Source: Gammaproteobacteria bacterium (GTDB lineage Bacteria > Gemmatimonadota > Gemmatimonadetes > Longimicrobiales > Gaopeijiaceae). Taken from it: a stretch of DNA of 64,000 nt. The DNA is taken from positions 1 through 64,000 of the forward strand of contig JAPPMM010000018.1 in assembly GCA_028819075.1 (NCBI GenBank), written 5' to 3'. The position numbers and the translations under genes are program-made. Every line of letters begins with the position of its first letter. Positions within the stretch are counted from its first letter, which is position 1. Positions 1 to 8,818 of this stretch are shown here, one piece after another. The notes beneath the pieces are model-generated. The model had not been told where the DNA came from and did no database searches. It saw nothing but the letters and a program-made list of their open reading frames with translations.

Positions 1-42
1 AAGTAGTTAGACGATTTCCTGCCGTGATTCTTCTCTCCGTAG

Positions 43-552
43 AGGCGCTACTGCGGCGTGTGCCGGGAGCAGTTCGCGGCTGTCGATGGACGGGATCTGC
101 TCGAGATTGCCGACCCCCCGGCCGACGAGGCCTGGCGCCGGTTCCGGTGGGACAGCGTGACGGGAGCCGTGCGGGGACTCGCCGAGGCGGTGCACCGGCA
201 CGGCAAGCCGATCACCGCGGCCGTCTTCCCGACGCCAACCATTGCCCGCACGCTGGTGCGGCAGTCGTGGGACGAATGGCCTCTGGACCGCTTCTTCCCG
301 ATGCTCTACCAGGGGTTCTACCTGGAGGACATCGCGTGGATCGGGGATGGGGTGAGGGAGGGGGTCGCGGCTCTCGCGAGGCGAGGTGGCACGCCTCTCT
401 GCGCGGGGCTCTATCTTCCGTCGCTGGATCCCGCGCAACTGGCCGAGGCGGTGAGGACGGCCAGGTCCGCCGGGGCAGTAGGCGTTTCCCTGTTCGAGAT
501 GGACGGCCTGAGCGACGAGTATCTGGCGGCGTTGAGGGCGGCGTTGGCGTAG
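43..552 (+). pseudogene. C-terminal fragment of a glycoside-hydrolase-like TIM-barrel protein
   Basis: The readable frame begins after an in-frame stop at 40-42 and gives about 170 residues, with a GTG at 58 as the first usable start. The opening residues (YCGVCREQF) resemble the cysteine-containing block found in the middle of GH10-like or DUF4015-like putative glycosidases. The segment GKPITAAVFPTPTIARTL and the later WPLDRFFPMLYQGFYLED look like the late strands of a TIM barrel. The N-terminal half expected for such a protein is absent, and further stops in this frame lie at 4-6 and 25-27. The simplest reading is a decayed gene or one broken by a frameshift close to the window edge. The family assignment is by residue pattern only; a short intact hypothetical protein remains possible. 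Confidence 0.45.
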
Positions 553-619
553 CCGGCGGTAGCGGCACCCCGGAATCTGCCAGACGGGGCACCATGCAGA
601 TGGCCTGACGCTTATCCCC

Positions 620-1333
620 TCAGATCGCCACGGGCATACCGAGCGCCGCGGCCGCCTCCTGAAGCGCCCGGTTCTCCGCCGAAAGCACCTCGGGGCTGCC
701 GAAGCGCACGCCTGCGTTCGTGCGGGCCGTGAAGAGGACGACACCGTGCCAGTCCCCCCGGAAGCTGGACCACCACCGCAGGCCGGCGTGGCCACGGTCC
801 CAGATCGACGCCGCGATCGCCTGGGTCCGCCGCCGATGGCGTGAGGCAACTCGATCCGCACTCAATCCAAGGCGGCCGAGAACGTCCGGTTGGCAGAGGT
901 CGGCCAGCCCCGACGCCGCCTCTGACGGCATCTGCACCCCGACCAGCGCCAGGGGACGCCCGGCGCGCAACAGGTGGGGTCGGCGCAGAGGGCGGTTGCG
1001 CCAGGGCTGGATGGCCTCCGCAATCGCATGTTCAGGCGATTCGGCCACGTAGAGCACGGAAGAACAGGATACCGGCAGGTCGAAGCGCCCCCGACCAGTG
1101 GTCGGCGGGACGAAGGACGGAGAGAACAGGCGTCCCTCCATCACGTCCGGATCCCAGGGGAAGACGCGCCAGAACAGAGCCAGGATCAGGCGAAGACGCC
1201 GGACTTCATGGCTTCCACCGCTCCGACCACTTCTGCCAACTGGCTCCGCTGGATGAAGTACGACGGGGTGGCTCCGTTCAGGTGGGCGTTCGCCCCGGTG
1301 AGCCATTCCTCGATGATGTCCGTGTCCAGCCAC
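620..1333 (-). CDS. RES-domain toxin (NAD+-degrading family)
   Basis: RES toxins deplete NAD+ by phosphorolysis or hydrolysis and are neutralised by an Xre/MbcA-type antitoxin that binds their active site. The RES pattern starts near LFWRVFPW and continues through GRLFSP, VLYVAESPEHAIAEAI and the C-terminal WHGVVLFTARTNAGVRFGSPEVL. The Arg, Tyr and Glu positions typical of the family can be picked out. The conserved part starts around position 1175, right at the antitoxin stop codon (1186-1188), but no ATG, GTG or TTG lies there. The only in-frame ATGs (1333 and 1306) sit inside the antitoxin coding sequence. Translation may start upstream with an overlap, or at a non-standard CTG near 1189. 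The 5' boundary is therefore uncertain although the domain is clear. Confidence 0.7.
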   Translation of the reverse strand: MAGHGHHRGMAHRGERPPERSHPVVLHPAEPVGRSGRSGGSHEVRRLRLILALFWRVFPWDPDVMEGRLFSPSFVPPTTGRGRFDLPVSCSSVLYVAESPEHAIAEAIQPWRNRPLRRPHLLRAGRPLALVGVQMPSEAASGLADLCQPDVLGRLGLSADRVASRHRRRTQAIAASIWDRGHAGLRWWSSFRGDWHGVVLFTARTNAGVRFGSPEVLSAENRALQEAAAALGMPVAI

Positions 1334-1452
1334 CGGAGCAGCATCTCGACCACCAGCGCCAGCCCGGCCAGGCGGTCGGCGTTGTCCCGGTCGGGACGCT
1401 GGCCCTGCTCACGGCAGGCGCAACGAAAAACGGTGCGTAGCGGGTCAATTAC
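1186..1452 (-). CDS. MbcA/ParS/Xre-type antitoxin, toxin-binding domain (5' end unresolved)
   Basis: This minus-strand frame ends at the TGA at 1188-1186 and reads RLAGLALVVEML, EEWLTGANAHLNGATP and finally EVVGAVEAMKSGVFA. That is the DUF2384-type antitoxin C-terminal domain that covers a RES toxin. It lies directly upstream of the RES gene on the same strand, the usual gene order for this module. The frame is open back into the end of the upstream hydrolase gene, but I find no convincing start codon and no N-terminal helix-turn-helix, which full-length members carry. It may be a short antitoxin with an unusual start or a 5'-truncated gene. Confidence 0.55.
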   Translation of the reverse strand, partial: VIDPLRTVFRCACREQGQRPDRDNADRLAGLALVVEMLLRWLDTDIIEEWLTGANAHLNGATPSYFIQRSQLAEVVGAVEAMKSGVFA

Positions 1453-1489
1453 CCATGAATTAGACCGGTACGCACCGGATAACGGTGCG
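1429..1489. promoter_or_regulatory. Operator-like repeats upstream of the RES/antitoxin pair
   Basis: AACGGTGCG occurs twice in the same orientation, at 1429-1437 and 1481-1489. An inverted copy, CGCACCG, lies at 1471-1477. The 1471-1489 pair forms a perfect 7-base inverted repeat with a 5-base spacer. The repeats sit at the 5' end of the antitoxin frame, where autoregulated toxin-antitoxin operons bind their repressor. Binding is inferred from position and symmetry alone. Confidence 0.4.
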
Positions 1490-1493
1490 ACCT

Positions 1494-3641
1494 CTATCGT
1501 GAGAACTCAACCGTCCGCGGCCGACCCGCCACGCGGAGTCCCTCGATGCGGGCCCAGACCGGAGCTTGAGAGCCGCCGCTTCCGACTTCGGTCATGGCGT
1601 CCCGTCTCGATTTGCAGCCAACAAACGCGGGCAGCCGGGAGCCGATGCGCAGTCCGCGCCAGGGGCAGGCATTGACGAACTCCTCGATGGCGCCAAGCGC
1701 GAAGAGCGGCCCCCAACTCTGGAAGCGGTGACCACGTCCCCGGCCACTGCGCGCGTCGAAGTTCTCGCGGCAGAACCCGGTGCGCCGGCGGTCGGCCAGG
1801 AACATGAGCGCGCCCCTCCACGCGAGCGAGCCGGCCAGTTCGCCGAACCCGTAGCGGCGCAGTCCCTGGAGCACGAGGTAGTTCATGGGCGGCCAGATGG
1901 AGCCGCGCCAGTACTGCTGGTCGTCGAACGCGGGGTCGTCGCGCGCAATCGTGGGCAGCACCCATTCTCCCCAGAAGCGAGCGGGATCGCGCAGCACGCC
2001 AACCATGCGCCGCGCCTGACGCGCCGACGGCACGCCCGCTGTCAATGGCAGGAAGTTCGACGCCGCCACGCGCGGGGACCGACCCGCAGGCAGCTCGTCG
2101 AGGTAGAGACCGGCAGTCTCGGACCACAGCACCCGGTTCATCGTCGCGACGAGGCGGTGGCGCTCGTCCGCGAGCTGTCGCGAGGCCGTCGGATCGCCCA
2201 GGATGCGGGCGATTCGTGACAGGCACTCGAGGTCGAGGGCGCGGTAGCTGCAGAGGTCGACGGCGGACATGGCGAGGGTTTCCCGCTCCGGATCCCACTG
2301 CGCCTCTTCCCACAGCGGCAGGTCGTCCTGGCCCGATTCCCACGCCGCGCGCTGGTGGCCGCTGGCGCCCACTTCCCACTCGGGGAGTTGCTCGCGTTCC
2401 GGAACCGCCGCCGTATCCGAGCCCCAGGCGAACAGTCCCGGCGTGAGTCCCTCACGGCGCGGGCGTCCACGCTTGTCGGCCGTCCACCAGTCGCTCCACG
2501 CGCGCAGCCCGGGCCACGCGGCGGCCAGCGCGTCCTTATCGGGGCACACGTGGTGGAGCTTCAGCGCCGCGAACGATCCGACCGGCGGCTGGGAGCGGTC
2601 GGGCGTGCCGGCGTGCCGGCTCCTCCAATTGGGCACGTTGCCGTTCGGGTAGCGCGATTCGAGCCCCGTCAGGAGAGCGTCCCAGGCCAGGCGGCTCGAC
2701 ACGGTGGCGAGTTCGAGGGCGTTGAAGAAGGAATCCCACCCGAAGATGGTCCAGTCGTCGGGAGCTAGGTCGCCGTCCCGCGCGTTGTCTCCCGGTGCGC
2801 TGTCCTGCGATCCGCTGTCGTGCGATCCGCGGTCCCCCGGTTCGCCGTCCTGCGGGGCGCCTTCCTCCGGTTCGCCGTCCCCCGGTATTGGATCCTTGGG
2901 CGTCGGAAAGATCCAGCGGCGGCCGGCCGGGGCGTAGAGGCGGCCGGTTTCCGGTTGCAGGAGGACAGTCCACATCAGGTTGTCGGTGACGGCTTCCACC
3001 AGCCCTTCCGCGGCTCCTGACGAACGAGGCCGGCGCCGGTCCCAGTCGGCGTGCGCTTCGTCGATCCAACTGTCCAGCCCGGGGAGAAGGCGTCGGGCGC
3101 GGGCCATGGCGGCCGAAGCGGACCGGTGGCGATTTGGCGCCGTGGCGGATCTGGACGGCATCTCTCTCGGCTCCCAGGCGACCACCGTGGCCACCCGCCC
3201 ATCCGCGGAAGGCTCGAAAGCCGCGGCGACCTCCACGCGTCGGAGTGAGGCACGCCAGCCGTCGGGCGCATTCTCCCATCGTGCGTGCCATCCCCAGGGA
3301 TCGTCGCCCACCAGCTCCACTCGGCCCCGCGCCCGCGCCACTGCCCGCAGCGCCACGGCCTCCTCCCGGCGCGACCACTCCAGAATCAGCGTACTCTCCC
3401 GGGGGCGGGAGGCGGGCGACGGCTCGGCCGCGAGATCGAACTCCATGCGCGCGTAGCTGCCGTCCGGCGCGTGGGGACCGACCCGGCAGACCATCCAGTA
3501 CCAGTCCTCCAGGTCCCTGCGCTGGCCGTCCGGCGTGGTGAAGACGAGGCGGAGACCGATGCCCTCGTCGGGCCCGGCTGCGAACACCAGGCCGGCCCAT
3601 CGACGTGCCTCCAAGGCTCCAACGCGCATCATCCCATCCAA
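1494..3641 (-). CDS. GH63/MGH1-like glycoside hydrolase, (alpha/alpha)6 barrel
   Basis: A 715-residue predicted glycosidase of the GH63/trehalase-like clan (inverting alpha-glucosidases and mannosyl- or glucosylglycerate hydrolases). A beta-rich N-terminal domain of about 200 residues precedes the barrel. Barrel signatures include DDWTIFGWDSFFNALE, which carries the Asp in the position of the general acid, and YWRGSIWPPMNYLVLQGL near the C-terminus, which is typical for the family. A low-complexity insert of about 40 residues rich in Gly, Asp, Glu and Ser interrupts the barrel entry around residues 250-290. No signal peptide is visible, so it probably acts in the cytoplasm on imported oligosaccharide. 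It is the last gene of the sugar-transport operon, 36 bases after the MalG-like permease. The exact substrate cannot be read from sequence. Confidence 0.8.
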   Translation of the reverse strand: MDGMMRVGALEARRWAGLVFAAGPDEGIGLRLVFTTPDGQRRDLEDWYWMVCRVGPHAPDGSYARMEFDLAAEPSPASRPRESTLILEWSRREEAVALRAVARARGRVELVGDDPWGWHARWENAPDGWRASLRRVEVAAAFEPSADGRVATVVAWEPREMPSRSATAPNRHRSASAAMARARRLLPGLDSWIDEAHADWDRRRPRSSGAAEGLVEAVTDNLMWTVLLQPETGRLYAPAGRRWIFPTPKDPIPGDGEPEEGAPQDGEPGDRGSHDSGSQDSAPGDNARDGDLAPDDWTIFGWDSFFNALELATVSSRLAWDALLTGLESRYPNGNVPNWRSRHAGTPDRSQPPVGSFAALKLHHVCPDKDALAAAWPGLRAWSDWWTADKRGRPRREGLTPGLFAWGSDTAAVPEREQLPEWEVGASGHQRAAWESGQDDLPLWEEAQWDPERETLAMSAVDLCSYRALDLECLSRIARILGDPTASRQLADERHRLVATMNRVLWSETAGLYLDELPAGRSPRVAASNFLPLTAGVPSARQARRMVGVLRDPARFWGEWVLPTIARDDPAFDDQQYWRGSIWPPMNYLVLQGLRRYGFGELAGSLAWRGALMFLADRRRTGFCRENFDARSGRGRGHRFQSWGPLFALGAIEEFVNACPWRGLRIGSRLPAFVGCKSRRDAMTEVGSGGSQAPVWARIEGLRVAGRPRTVEFSR
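2770..2895. repeat. Imperfect short tandem repeats inside the GH63-like gene
   Basis: Units resembling CGGTTCGCCGTCC and GATCCGC(T/G)GTC recur several times. They encode a Gly/Asp/Glu/Ser-rich linker (EPEEG, EPGDRG and similar) on the minus strand. Such repeats can change length by slippage without shifting the frame if whole codon multiples are gained or lost. Confidence 0.5.
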
Positions 3642-3677
3642 CGCATGCGGACGAAGAGCATCGGCGCGCGCCCCACG

Positions 3678-4499
3678 CTACCTGATCCCCTCCAACTGAA
3701 TCCCCCTCACGAAGTACCGCTGGGTGAACAGGAACAGGAGCGCGATGGGCAGGACCGCGGCGACGCCGGCCGCCATCTGGTAGGGCCAGTTGATCTCGTA
3801 GGTCGAATGGAAGGCGGCGATCCCCACCTCGACCACGCGCATTTCCATGGACCGCGTGACCAGGAGCGGCCAGAGCAGGTTCTTCCACGCATCGACGAAC
3901 GCGAACAGTGCGAGCGTGGCCACGGCGGGCTTCGCGAGCGGCAGGGCGACGTTCCAGAAGATGCGCAGGTGCCCGGCGCCGTCCACGCGCGCCGCGTCCT
4001 CCAGCTCCCGGGGCACGGTCCGGAAGTACTGTCGCATGAGGAAGATGCCCCACACCGAGACCAGCTCGGTGGAGATGAGCCCCTGATAGGTGTCGATCCA
4101 GTCGAGGGCGTCGATCACGAGGAAGCGGGGGATGAGGACGACGACCGCCGGCACCATCATCGTCGACAGGAAGAGCATGAAAAGGCCCTCGCGTCCCGGA
4201 AAGTCGAGCCGGGCAAAGGCGTATCCGGCGCCAGCCGAGGTCGCGACCTGGCCCGCCGCCACCGCGGTCGCGAACACCAGCGAGTTCAGGAAGTAGCGCC
4301 CGAAGGGCTGCGCCGTCAGCGCCTCCGGATAGTTCGACCAGCGAGGCGCCTGCGGCAGGATGCTCCCGCCGGAGAAGACCTCGAGCTGTCCCATCAGGCT
4401 CGTCAGCCCCATCCACAGGAAGGGCGACGCCATGACGAGACACGCCCCGGCGAGCAGCAGCCCGCGGGCCATCCGGGGTACGACGGCGCCGTCAGTCAT
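3678..4499 (-). CDS. Carbohydrate ABC transporter permease, MalG type
   Basis: A 273-residue inner-membrane permease of the CUT1 sugar importer family. It shows about six hydrophobic helices and the cytoplasmic EAA loop (ELEDAARVDGAGHLRIFWNVALPLAKPA region) that docks on the ATPase. The C-terminus, QRYFVRGIQLEGIR, is the usual ending (roughly F..G...GA.KG) of MalG-type subunits. The ATG at 4497-4499 is preferred because it overlaps the stop of the upstream permease (4492-4494), giving translational coupling. It pairs with the MalF-like gene, the binding protein and the ATPase upstream in the operon. Confidence 0.88.
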   Translation of the reverse strand: MTDGAVVPRMARGLLLAGACLVMASPFLWMGLTSLMGQLEVFSGGSILPQAPRWSNYPEALTAQPFGRYFLNSLVFATAVAAGQVATSAGAGYAFARLDFPGREGLFMLFLSTMMVPAVVVLIPRFLVIDALDWIDTYQGLISTELVSVWGIFLMRQYFRTVPRELEDAARVDGAGHLRIFWNVALPLAKPAVATLALFAFVDAWKNLLWPLLVTRSMEMRVVEVGIAAFHSTYEINWPYQMAAGVAAVLPIALLFLFTQRYFVRGIQLEGIR

Positions 4500-6369
4500 G
4501 GGCTCGGCGCGCATCGAGGAAGCGGAAGTGCAGCCAGGTGGCGGCGAACACGACGGCGAACAGGAGCCAGCTCATCGCGGCCGCGTTGCCGAACTGGAGG
4601 AACTCCCACGCCTCCCGGTAGATGTGATATACGGCGACATCGGTGGCGCCCAGCGGGCCGCCCTCGGTCATCACGTAGACGAGCCCGAAGACCTGGAAGG
4701 AGCCGATAATCGACGTGACCAGCACGAAAAAGAGGGTGTGGCGCAGGCCGGGCAGCGTGATGTGGCGGAAGCGCTGCCACGGCCCCGCGCCGTCGACCCG
4801 GGCCGCGTCGTACCAGTCGCGCGGGATCGCTGCGAGGCCCGCTTGGAAGACCACCATCTGATAGCCCACGACCATCCAGATGCCGATGATCATGAGGCTT
4901 GCGAGCGCGGTGTCGGGTGACGTGAGCCACGGGACGGACCCGAGTCCGGCGCGCTCGAGACCCCGGTTCGCCAGCCCGTACTGGTCGCTCAGCAGCCACT
5001 TCCAGACCACCGCAATCGCCGCCACGCTCGTTATGCCGGGGAGGAACAGGGCGAGCCGGGCCCAGCGCAGCGCGCGCCTCGATCCCCGGGTCAGGATCGC
5101 GAGAGCGAGGGCGATGGCCATCGCCACGGGCACGTGCAGCGTGAACAGCGCCGTGTTCCCGATCGCCGACCACCACTCCCGGTCGCGGAGCAGCGCCGCG
5201 TAGTTGTCGAAACCGAGGAAGAGGGGCACGGGGTCGATGAGACGCCATTCGTGCAGCGAGATCCACAGCGAGAAGAGGAGCGGCCCGAGGGTGAAGGCGA
5301 GGATGAGGGCTGCTGCCGGCGCGAGGAGCCCCCAGGCGGCCAGGGTTCGGCGCAAGGCGCGGGGGCGGGATGCGAGCTGCACGAGGTGGAGGACGAGGAC
5401 CACCAACAGGCCGGCAAGCCCGCCCGCCGCCGCCAGCGCGAGGGTGGGAGACGCCGTGCGCTCGTATCCGAGGAAAGCGACGTGGATGTCGGCGGTGCGG
5501 GCCACGTGCCAGGTGGCGCCGTCCGCTTCCACCGTGTGCGGCGCGATGGCGGGTGTACCCGCGGAAGCGTCCTGAGCGGTGGGTGATGGCGGGGCGACGG
5601 TCTCCACATCGCGTTCGGGCATCGCGGAGAGCGTCGTGGAGGCCGTCGGGGCGCCTCGTTCGGGCGAGGCGGCGATGGCTGCAGCGACCGCGGCCGGCAT
5701 GGTCCACTGCTCGGTCGGAGAGTCGAGCGACGGGTCCTGCGCCCACGGGAGCTGAGCGACCCGAGCGGCCCCGTCCGGACCCGCGCCAGTCGCCAGGGCG
5801 ATTTCGATGGCGCGAGCGCCTTGTGCGGCGGTACCGGCGCTCAGCGACCTGAGTTCGCCATCCGCCCACCGTCCGGCGGCGACCGCCGTCAGGCCCATGC
5901 AGCCCAGGGAGAAGAACGCGATGCCCACCGGGTAGCGCGTGCGCGTGGGCCCGCGGCGCCGGCCCAGAACCCACCCCGTGACAACCATCAGACCCGCAAG
6001 CGCGATGGCGATGGCTGTGACCGGGAGAGCACCACGGGGACCATCCGCTGCATCCGGCGCGACCACGATCCAGACAGCGGGGTCGAGCGCGCCGGCCTCG
6101 TAGGCGTACGCCCCCGGTCCGGACTCGGCGCCACCGGCGTCAGCGCCGGTGATCGTCGCCCGCTCGCGGAGCAGACCGGCCACGGCATCGGCGCCGCCCC
6201 CCTCCTGCTCCCACAGCGCGGCCGCCATGCGCGCCTCGGTTTCGGCCGCGCCGACCCGCGCATTTTCCACCCGGCCCGCGGCCACGACCAGGACGAGCGC
6301 GAGGCCGGCCGCCAGCACGACGGCGGCGAGGGAGTCCAGAACCGGCTGACGCACAGCCACGCCGCTCAC
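4492..6369 (-). CDS. Carbohydrate ABC transporter permease, MalF type, with a large N-terminal extension
   Basis: The C-terminal half (about residues 340-625) is a normal MalF-like permease, with the EAA loop at DWYDAARVDGAGPWQRFRHITLPGLRHT. Ahead of it lie about 330 extra residues. These contain one helix at the N-terminus, a soluble stretch, two further helices around GALPVTAIAIALAGLM and YPVGIAFFSLGCMGL, a second Ala/Pro-rich soluble stretch, and a helix near residue 320. E. coli MalF also has extra N-terminal helices and a periplasmic loop, but this region is larger and does not look like MalF P2. It resembles the double extracytoplasmic layout of sensor proteins. The start is the GTG at 6369, whose GTGA overlaps the stop of the binding-protein gene. 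Confidence 0.8.
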   Translation of the reverse strand: MSGVAVRQPVLDSLAAVVLAAGLALVLVVAAGRVENARVGAAETEARMAAALWEQEGGGADAVAGLLRERATITGADAGGAESGPGAYAYEAGALDPAVWIVVAPDAADGPRGALPVTAIAIALAGLMVVTGWVLGRRRGPTRTRYPVGIAFFSLGCMGLTAVAAGRWADGELRSLSAGTAAQGARAIEIALATGAGPDGAARVAQLPWAQDPSLDSPTEQWTMPAAVAAAIAASPERGAPTASTTLSAMPERDVETVAPPSPTAQDASAGTPAIAPHTVEADGATWHVARTADIHVAFLGYERTASPTLALAAAGGLAGLLVVLVLHLVQLASRPRALRRTLAAWGLLAPAAALILAFTLGPLLFSLWISLHEWRLIDPVPLFLGFDNYAALLRDREWWSAIGNTALFTLHVPVAMAIALALAILTRGSRRALRWARLALFLPGITSVAAIAVVWKWLLSDQYGLANRGLERAGLGSVPWLTSPDTALASLMIIGIWMVVGYQMVVFQAGLAAIPRDWYDAARVDGAGPWQRFRHITLPGLRHTLFFVLVTSIIGSFQVFGLVYVMTEGGPLGATDVAVYHIYREAWEFLQFGNAAAMSWLLFAVVFAATWLHFRFLDARRAHD

Positions 6370-7679
6370 CACCCGAACTCCGCGTCGATGCGGCGGGCGA
6401 CGTCCGCAGCACTCGATGCAAGCGCCTCCCCGCGCACCAGGCGGCGGTCCATGATCTCGACCGCCAGCGCCTCGATGCGGGAGAAGTCCCGCACGCGGGC
6501 GCCCCACGTCATGCGCGCGCCCTCCACCAGCGCGATGAACGCGTCCTCGACCCCCGTCCCGTCCGCAGCGGCGATCTCGGCCGCCACATCCATCCGGGAT
6601 GGAATAGCCAGCCCCGACCGCGCCCGGATGCGCTGCGCTGCGGGCGAGGCGAGGAACCCGGCCAGGTCGATCGCCCGGCGCAGGTTCGGCGCGTTGGGCG
6701 GCACGGCCCACCCCGAGGCGTAGAGCACGCTGGTTGCCGCTGCCCGCGAGGGATGGTGCGGAATGGGGACGATGGCCAGGTCCAGCGCGCCGGCCTGCAC
6801 CAGGTCCCGGAACACCGGAAGCGTCCAGTGGCCAGAGAGGAGAAACGCCTGTCCCCCCGACGCAAAGCGCGCTTCGCGCGCCGGATCTCCCTGCTGGACG
6901 AACTGCGCTCCCGGGGTGAGGCCATCCTCCGCCAGGCCCGTGAGGAAGCGGTAGGCTTCCAGCGCTCCGGGTCCGTCCAGATACCCCGCCGTCCCGCTGC
7001 CGCCGGGCGCGAGGATGTCGCCTCCCGCCGACCACACGAACGGAATCCACTGGTACAGGTTGCGCGGGAAGTCGAACCCGAACACGTCCGCCCGGCCATC
7101 GCCGTCGGCGTCGGTGACGACTTCCTCCGCGGCCCGCCGGAAGTCCGCCCAAGTCCAGCCGGGCGTGGGCGCCGAAGCGACCGGCAGCAGATCTTCCACC
7201 CCCGCGGCCGCAAGCACCCGCCGATTCGCGTACAGGACCATCGGCGTGAAGTCCTTCGGCAGCGCGAACATGGATTCGCCCCGGCGAAACGCGTCCGCCA
7301 CCTGCGCGAAGACGCTATCCGGCCGGAAACCGAGCGCCTCGCCGTAGGGCGTGAGATCCAGCGCCAGCCCGCGCTCCACGAAGGTGGGGATGTCGGGCGA
7401 ATCGAGCAGGTAGACGTCGGGCGGCCGCCCGGCCGCGATCGAGGTCAGCAGCCGCTCTTCGTATCCGTTGGGGGCCGACTCGAGCACGACCCGCACGCCG
7501 GGGTGCAGCGCCTCGTAGCGGTCGGCCACCTGCCGCTCGATCTCCAGTTCGTGGCCCCCGGCCCAGAGCGCCACGCGCAACGTGGTGCCTGGTTCGCCGG
7601 AAGAGCAGGCCGCCATGAGAACGAGCGTCGCGAGGACGACAGTGGCCAGCACGAGGTCCTGCCACCGCCTGCTCCTCAT
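6366..7679 (-). CDS. Sugar-binding lipoprotein of the ABC importer (family 1 solute-binding protein)
   Basis: A 437-residue periplasmic binding protein. The N-terminus is a lipoprotein signal ending in a lipobox at LMAACSS, so it should be acylated and membrane-tethered. LRVALWAGGHELEIERQVADRYEALHPGVRV begins the typical CUT1 binding-protein fold, followed by the PPDVYLLDS strand and the hinge region. ATG at 7679 is chosen because it overlaps the stop of the upstream ATPase gene as ATGA. It delivers an oligosaccharide to the two permeases encoded next; the ligand is unknown. Confidence 0.87.
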   Translation of the reverse strand: MRSRRWQDLVLATVVLATLVLMAACSSGEPGTTLRVALWAGGHELEIERQVADRYEALHPGVRVVLESAPNGYEERLLTSIAAGRPPDVYLLDSPDIPTFVERGLALDLTPYGEALGFRPDSVFAQVADAFRRGESMFALPKDFTPMVLYANRRVLAAAGVEDLLPVASAPTPGWTWADFRRAAEEVVTDADGDGRADVFGFDFPRNLYQWIPFVWSAGGDILAPGGSGTAGYLDGPGALEAYRFLTGLAEDGLTPGAQFVQQGDPAREARFASGGQAFLLSGHWTLPVFRDLVQAGALDLAIVPIPHHPSRAAATSVLYASGWAVPPNAPNLRRAIDLAGFLASPAAQRIRARSGLAIPSRMDVAAEIAAADGTGVEDAFIALVEGARMTWGARVRDFSRIEALAVEIMDRRLVRGEALASSAADVARRIDAEFGW

Positions 7680-8818
7680 CGCGAGACCCCCCGCTCCGCC
7701 GGTCTCGGCACGCCCTCCTCGCGGCGGCCATCCGGGCCGAACAGGTGGCTGCGCTCCCAATCGACGGAAACGCTCACCCGGTCGCCGGAGGCAACCCGCA
7801 GCGCAGGCGATGCGCGCGCCACCCAGGCGGCATCGCGCGGACCGTCCAGATGCACGCGCTGCTCGCTGCCCAGCGCCTCCACGCGAAGCACCGTTGCCCG
7901 GAAGTCGCCCGTCCGAGTCGAGCCACCGGACGCGTCGCCATCAGCCTCGCCCGGTCCCGCGACCGCGAGATCCTCCGGCCTTACCGCCAGCGTGGCCCGA
8001 CTCAGGTCCGGCGGCCCCGCAAGCGCAAACGGACCGCCTGCAAGGCGTCCCCGGTCATCGCGGGACAGCGGCATCCGATTGATGGGCGGCGACCCAACGA
8101 AGCCCGCGACGAACAGGTTGTCCGGTCGCCGGTAGACCTCATCCGGCGTGCCCACCTGCTGCAGCCGGCCGCGATCCATGACCGCGACCCGCTGGCCCAG
8201 CGACAGCGCCTCCACCTGGTCGTGGGTCACGAAGACCATGGTTGTACCGAGGCGCCGGTGCAGGGCGGCGATTTCGTCGCGCGTCCGCAGGCGCAGCTCC
8301 GCGTCCAGGTTCGAGAGCGGCTCATCGAACAGGAACACGCCCGGATCGCGCACCATGGCGCGTCCCAGAGCCACCCGCTGGCGCTGACCCCCCGAAAGCT
8401 GGCCGGGCTTCCGCTCCAGCAAGTCCCCGAGCCCGAGTGCGGCGGCGGTCTCCGCGACGCGCCGCTCGAGCTCCGCGCGCGGCGTTCCGCGCACGCGCAG
8501 GCCGAAGCCGAGATTCCGGGCGACGGTCATGTGCGGATAGAGCGCGTAGCTCTGGAACACCATCGCCACGTCGCGCGCGCCCGGCTCGACATCGTCCACT
8601 CGCCGTCCGCCGATCCACACCTCTCCCGAGGTGGGTGCCTCGAGCCCGGCGATGAGGCGCAACAGCGTGCTCTTGCCGCATCCCGATGGCCCCACCAGCA
8701 CCATCAGCTCTCCGGGCCGGACCTCGAGGTCCATCGGCTCCAGAGCCACGACATCGCCGAAACGCTTCCCCACGCCGCGCAGCACGACGCCCTGCCCGGC
8801 GCGGCTCACGGAGCCCAC
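7676..8818 (-). CDS. Sugar ABC transporter ATPase, MsmX/UgpC type
   Basis: A 380-residue ATPase energising the importer. Visible motifs are Walker A (GPSGCGKST), the ABC signature LSGGQRQRVALGRAM, Walker B with the D-loop (VFLFDEPLSNLD), and the H-loop His in VFVTHDQ. The C-terminal 130 residues form the regulatory TOBE-like domain of MalK/UgpC proteins (LAVRPEDLAV). The start is the GTG at 8818, which overlaps the stop of the preceding hydrolase by 13 bases. Having a dedicated ATPase gene inside the operon makes this a self-contained transporter. Confidence 0.9.
   Translation of the reverse strand: MGSVSRAGQGVVLRGVGKRFGDVVALEPMDLEVRPGELMVLVGPSGCGKSTLLRLIAGLEAPTSGEVWIGGRRVDDVEPGARDVAMVFQSYALYPHMTVARNLGFGLRVRGTPRAELERRVAETAAALGLGDLLERKPGQLSGGQRQRVALGRAMVRDPGVFLFDEPLSNLDAELRLRTRDEIAALHRRLGTTMVFVTHDQVEALSLGQRVAVMDRGRLQQVGTPDEVYRRPDNLFVAGFVGSPPINRMPLSRDDRGRLAGGPFALAGPPDLSRATLAVRPEDLAVAGPGEADGDASGGSTRTGDFRATVLRVEALGSEQRVHLDGPRDAAWVARASPALRVASGDRVSVSVDWERSHLFGPDGRREEGVPRPAERGVSR

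Noticed and set aside
6370..7152. Upstream part of the long minus-strand frame containing the MalF-like permease
   Set aside because: It lies entirely inside the binding-protein gene in another frame; the permease start with GTGA overlap at 6369 is better supported.
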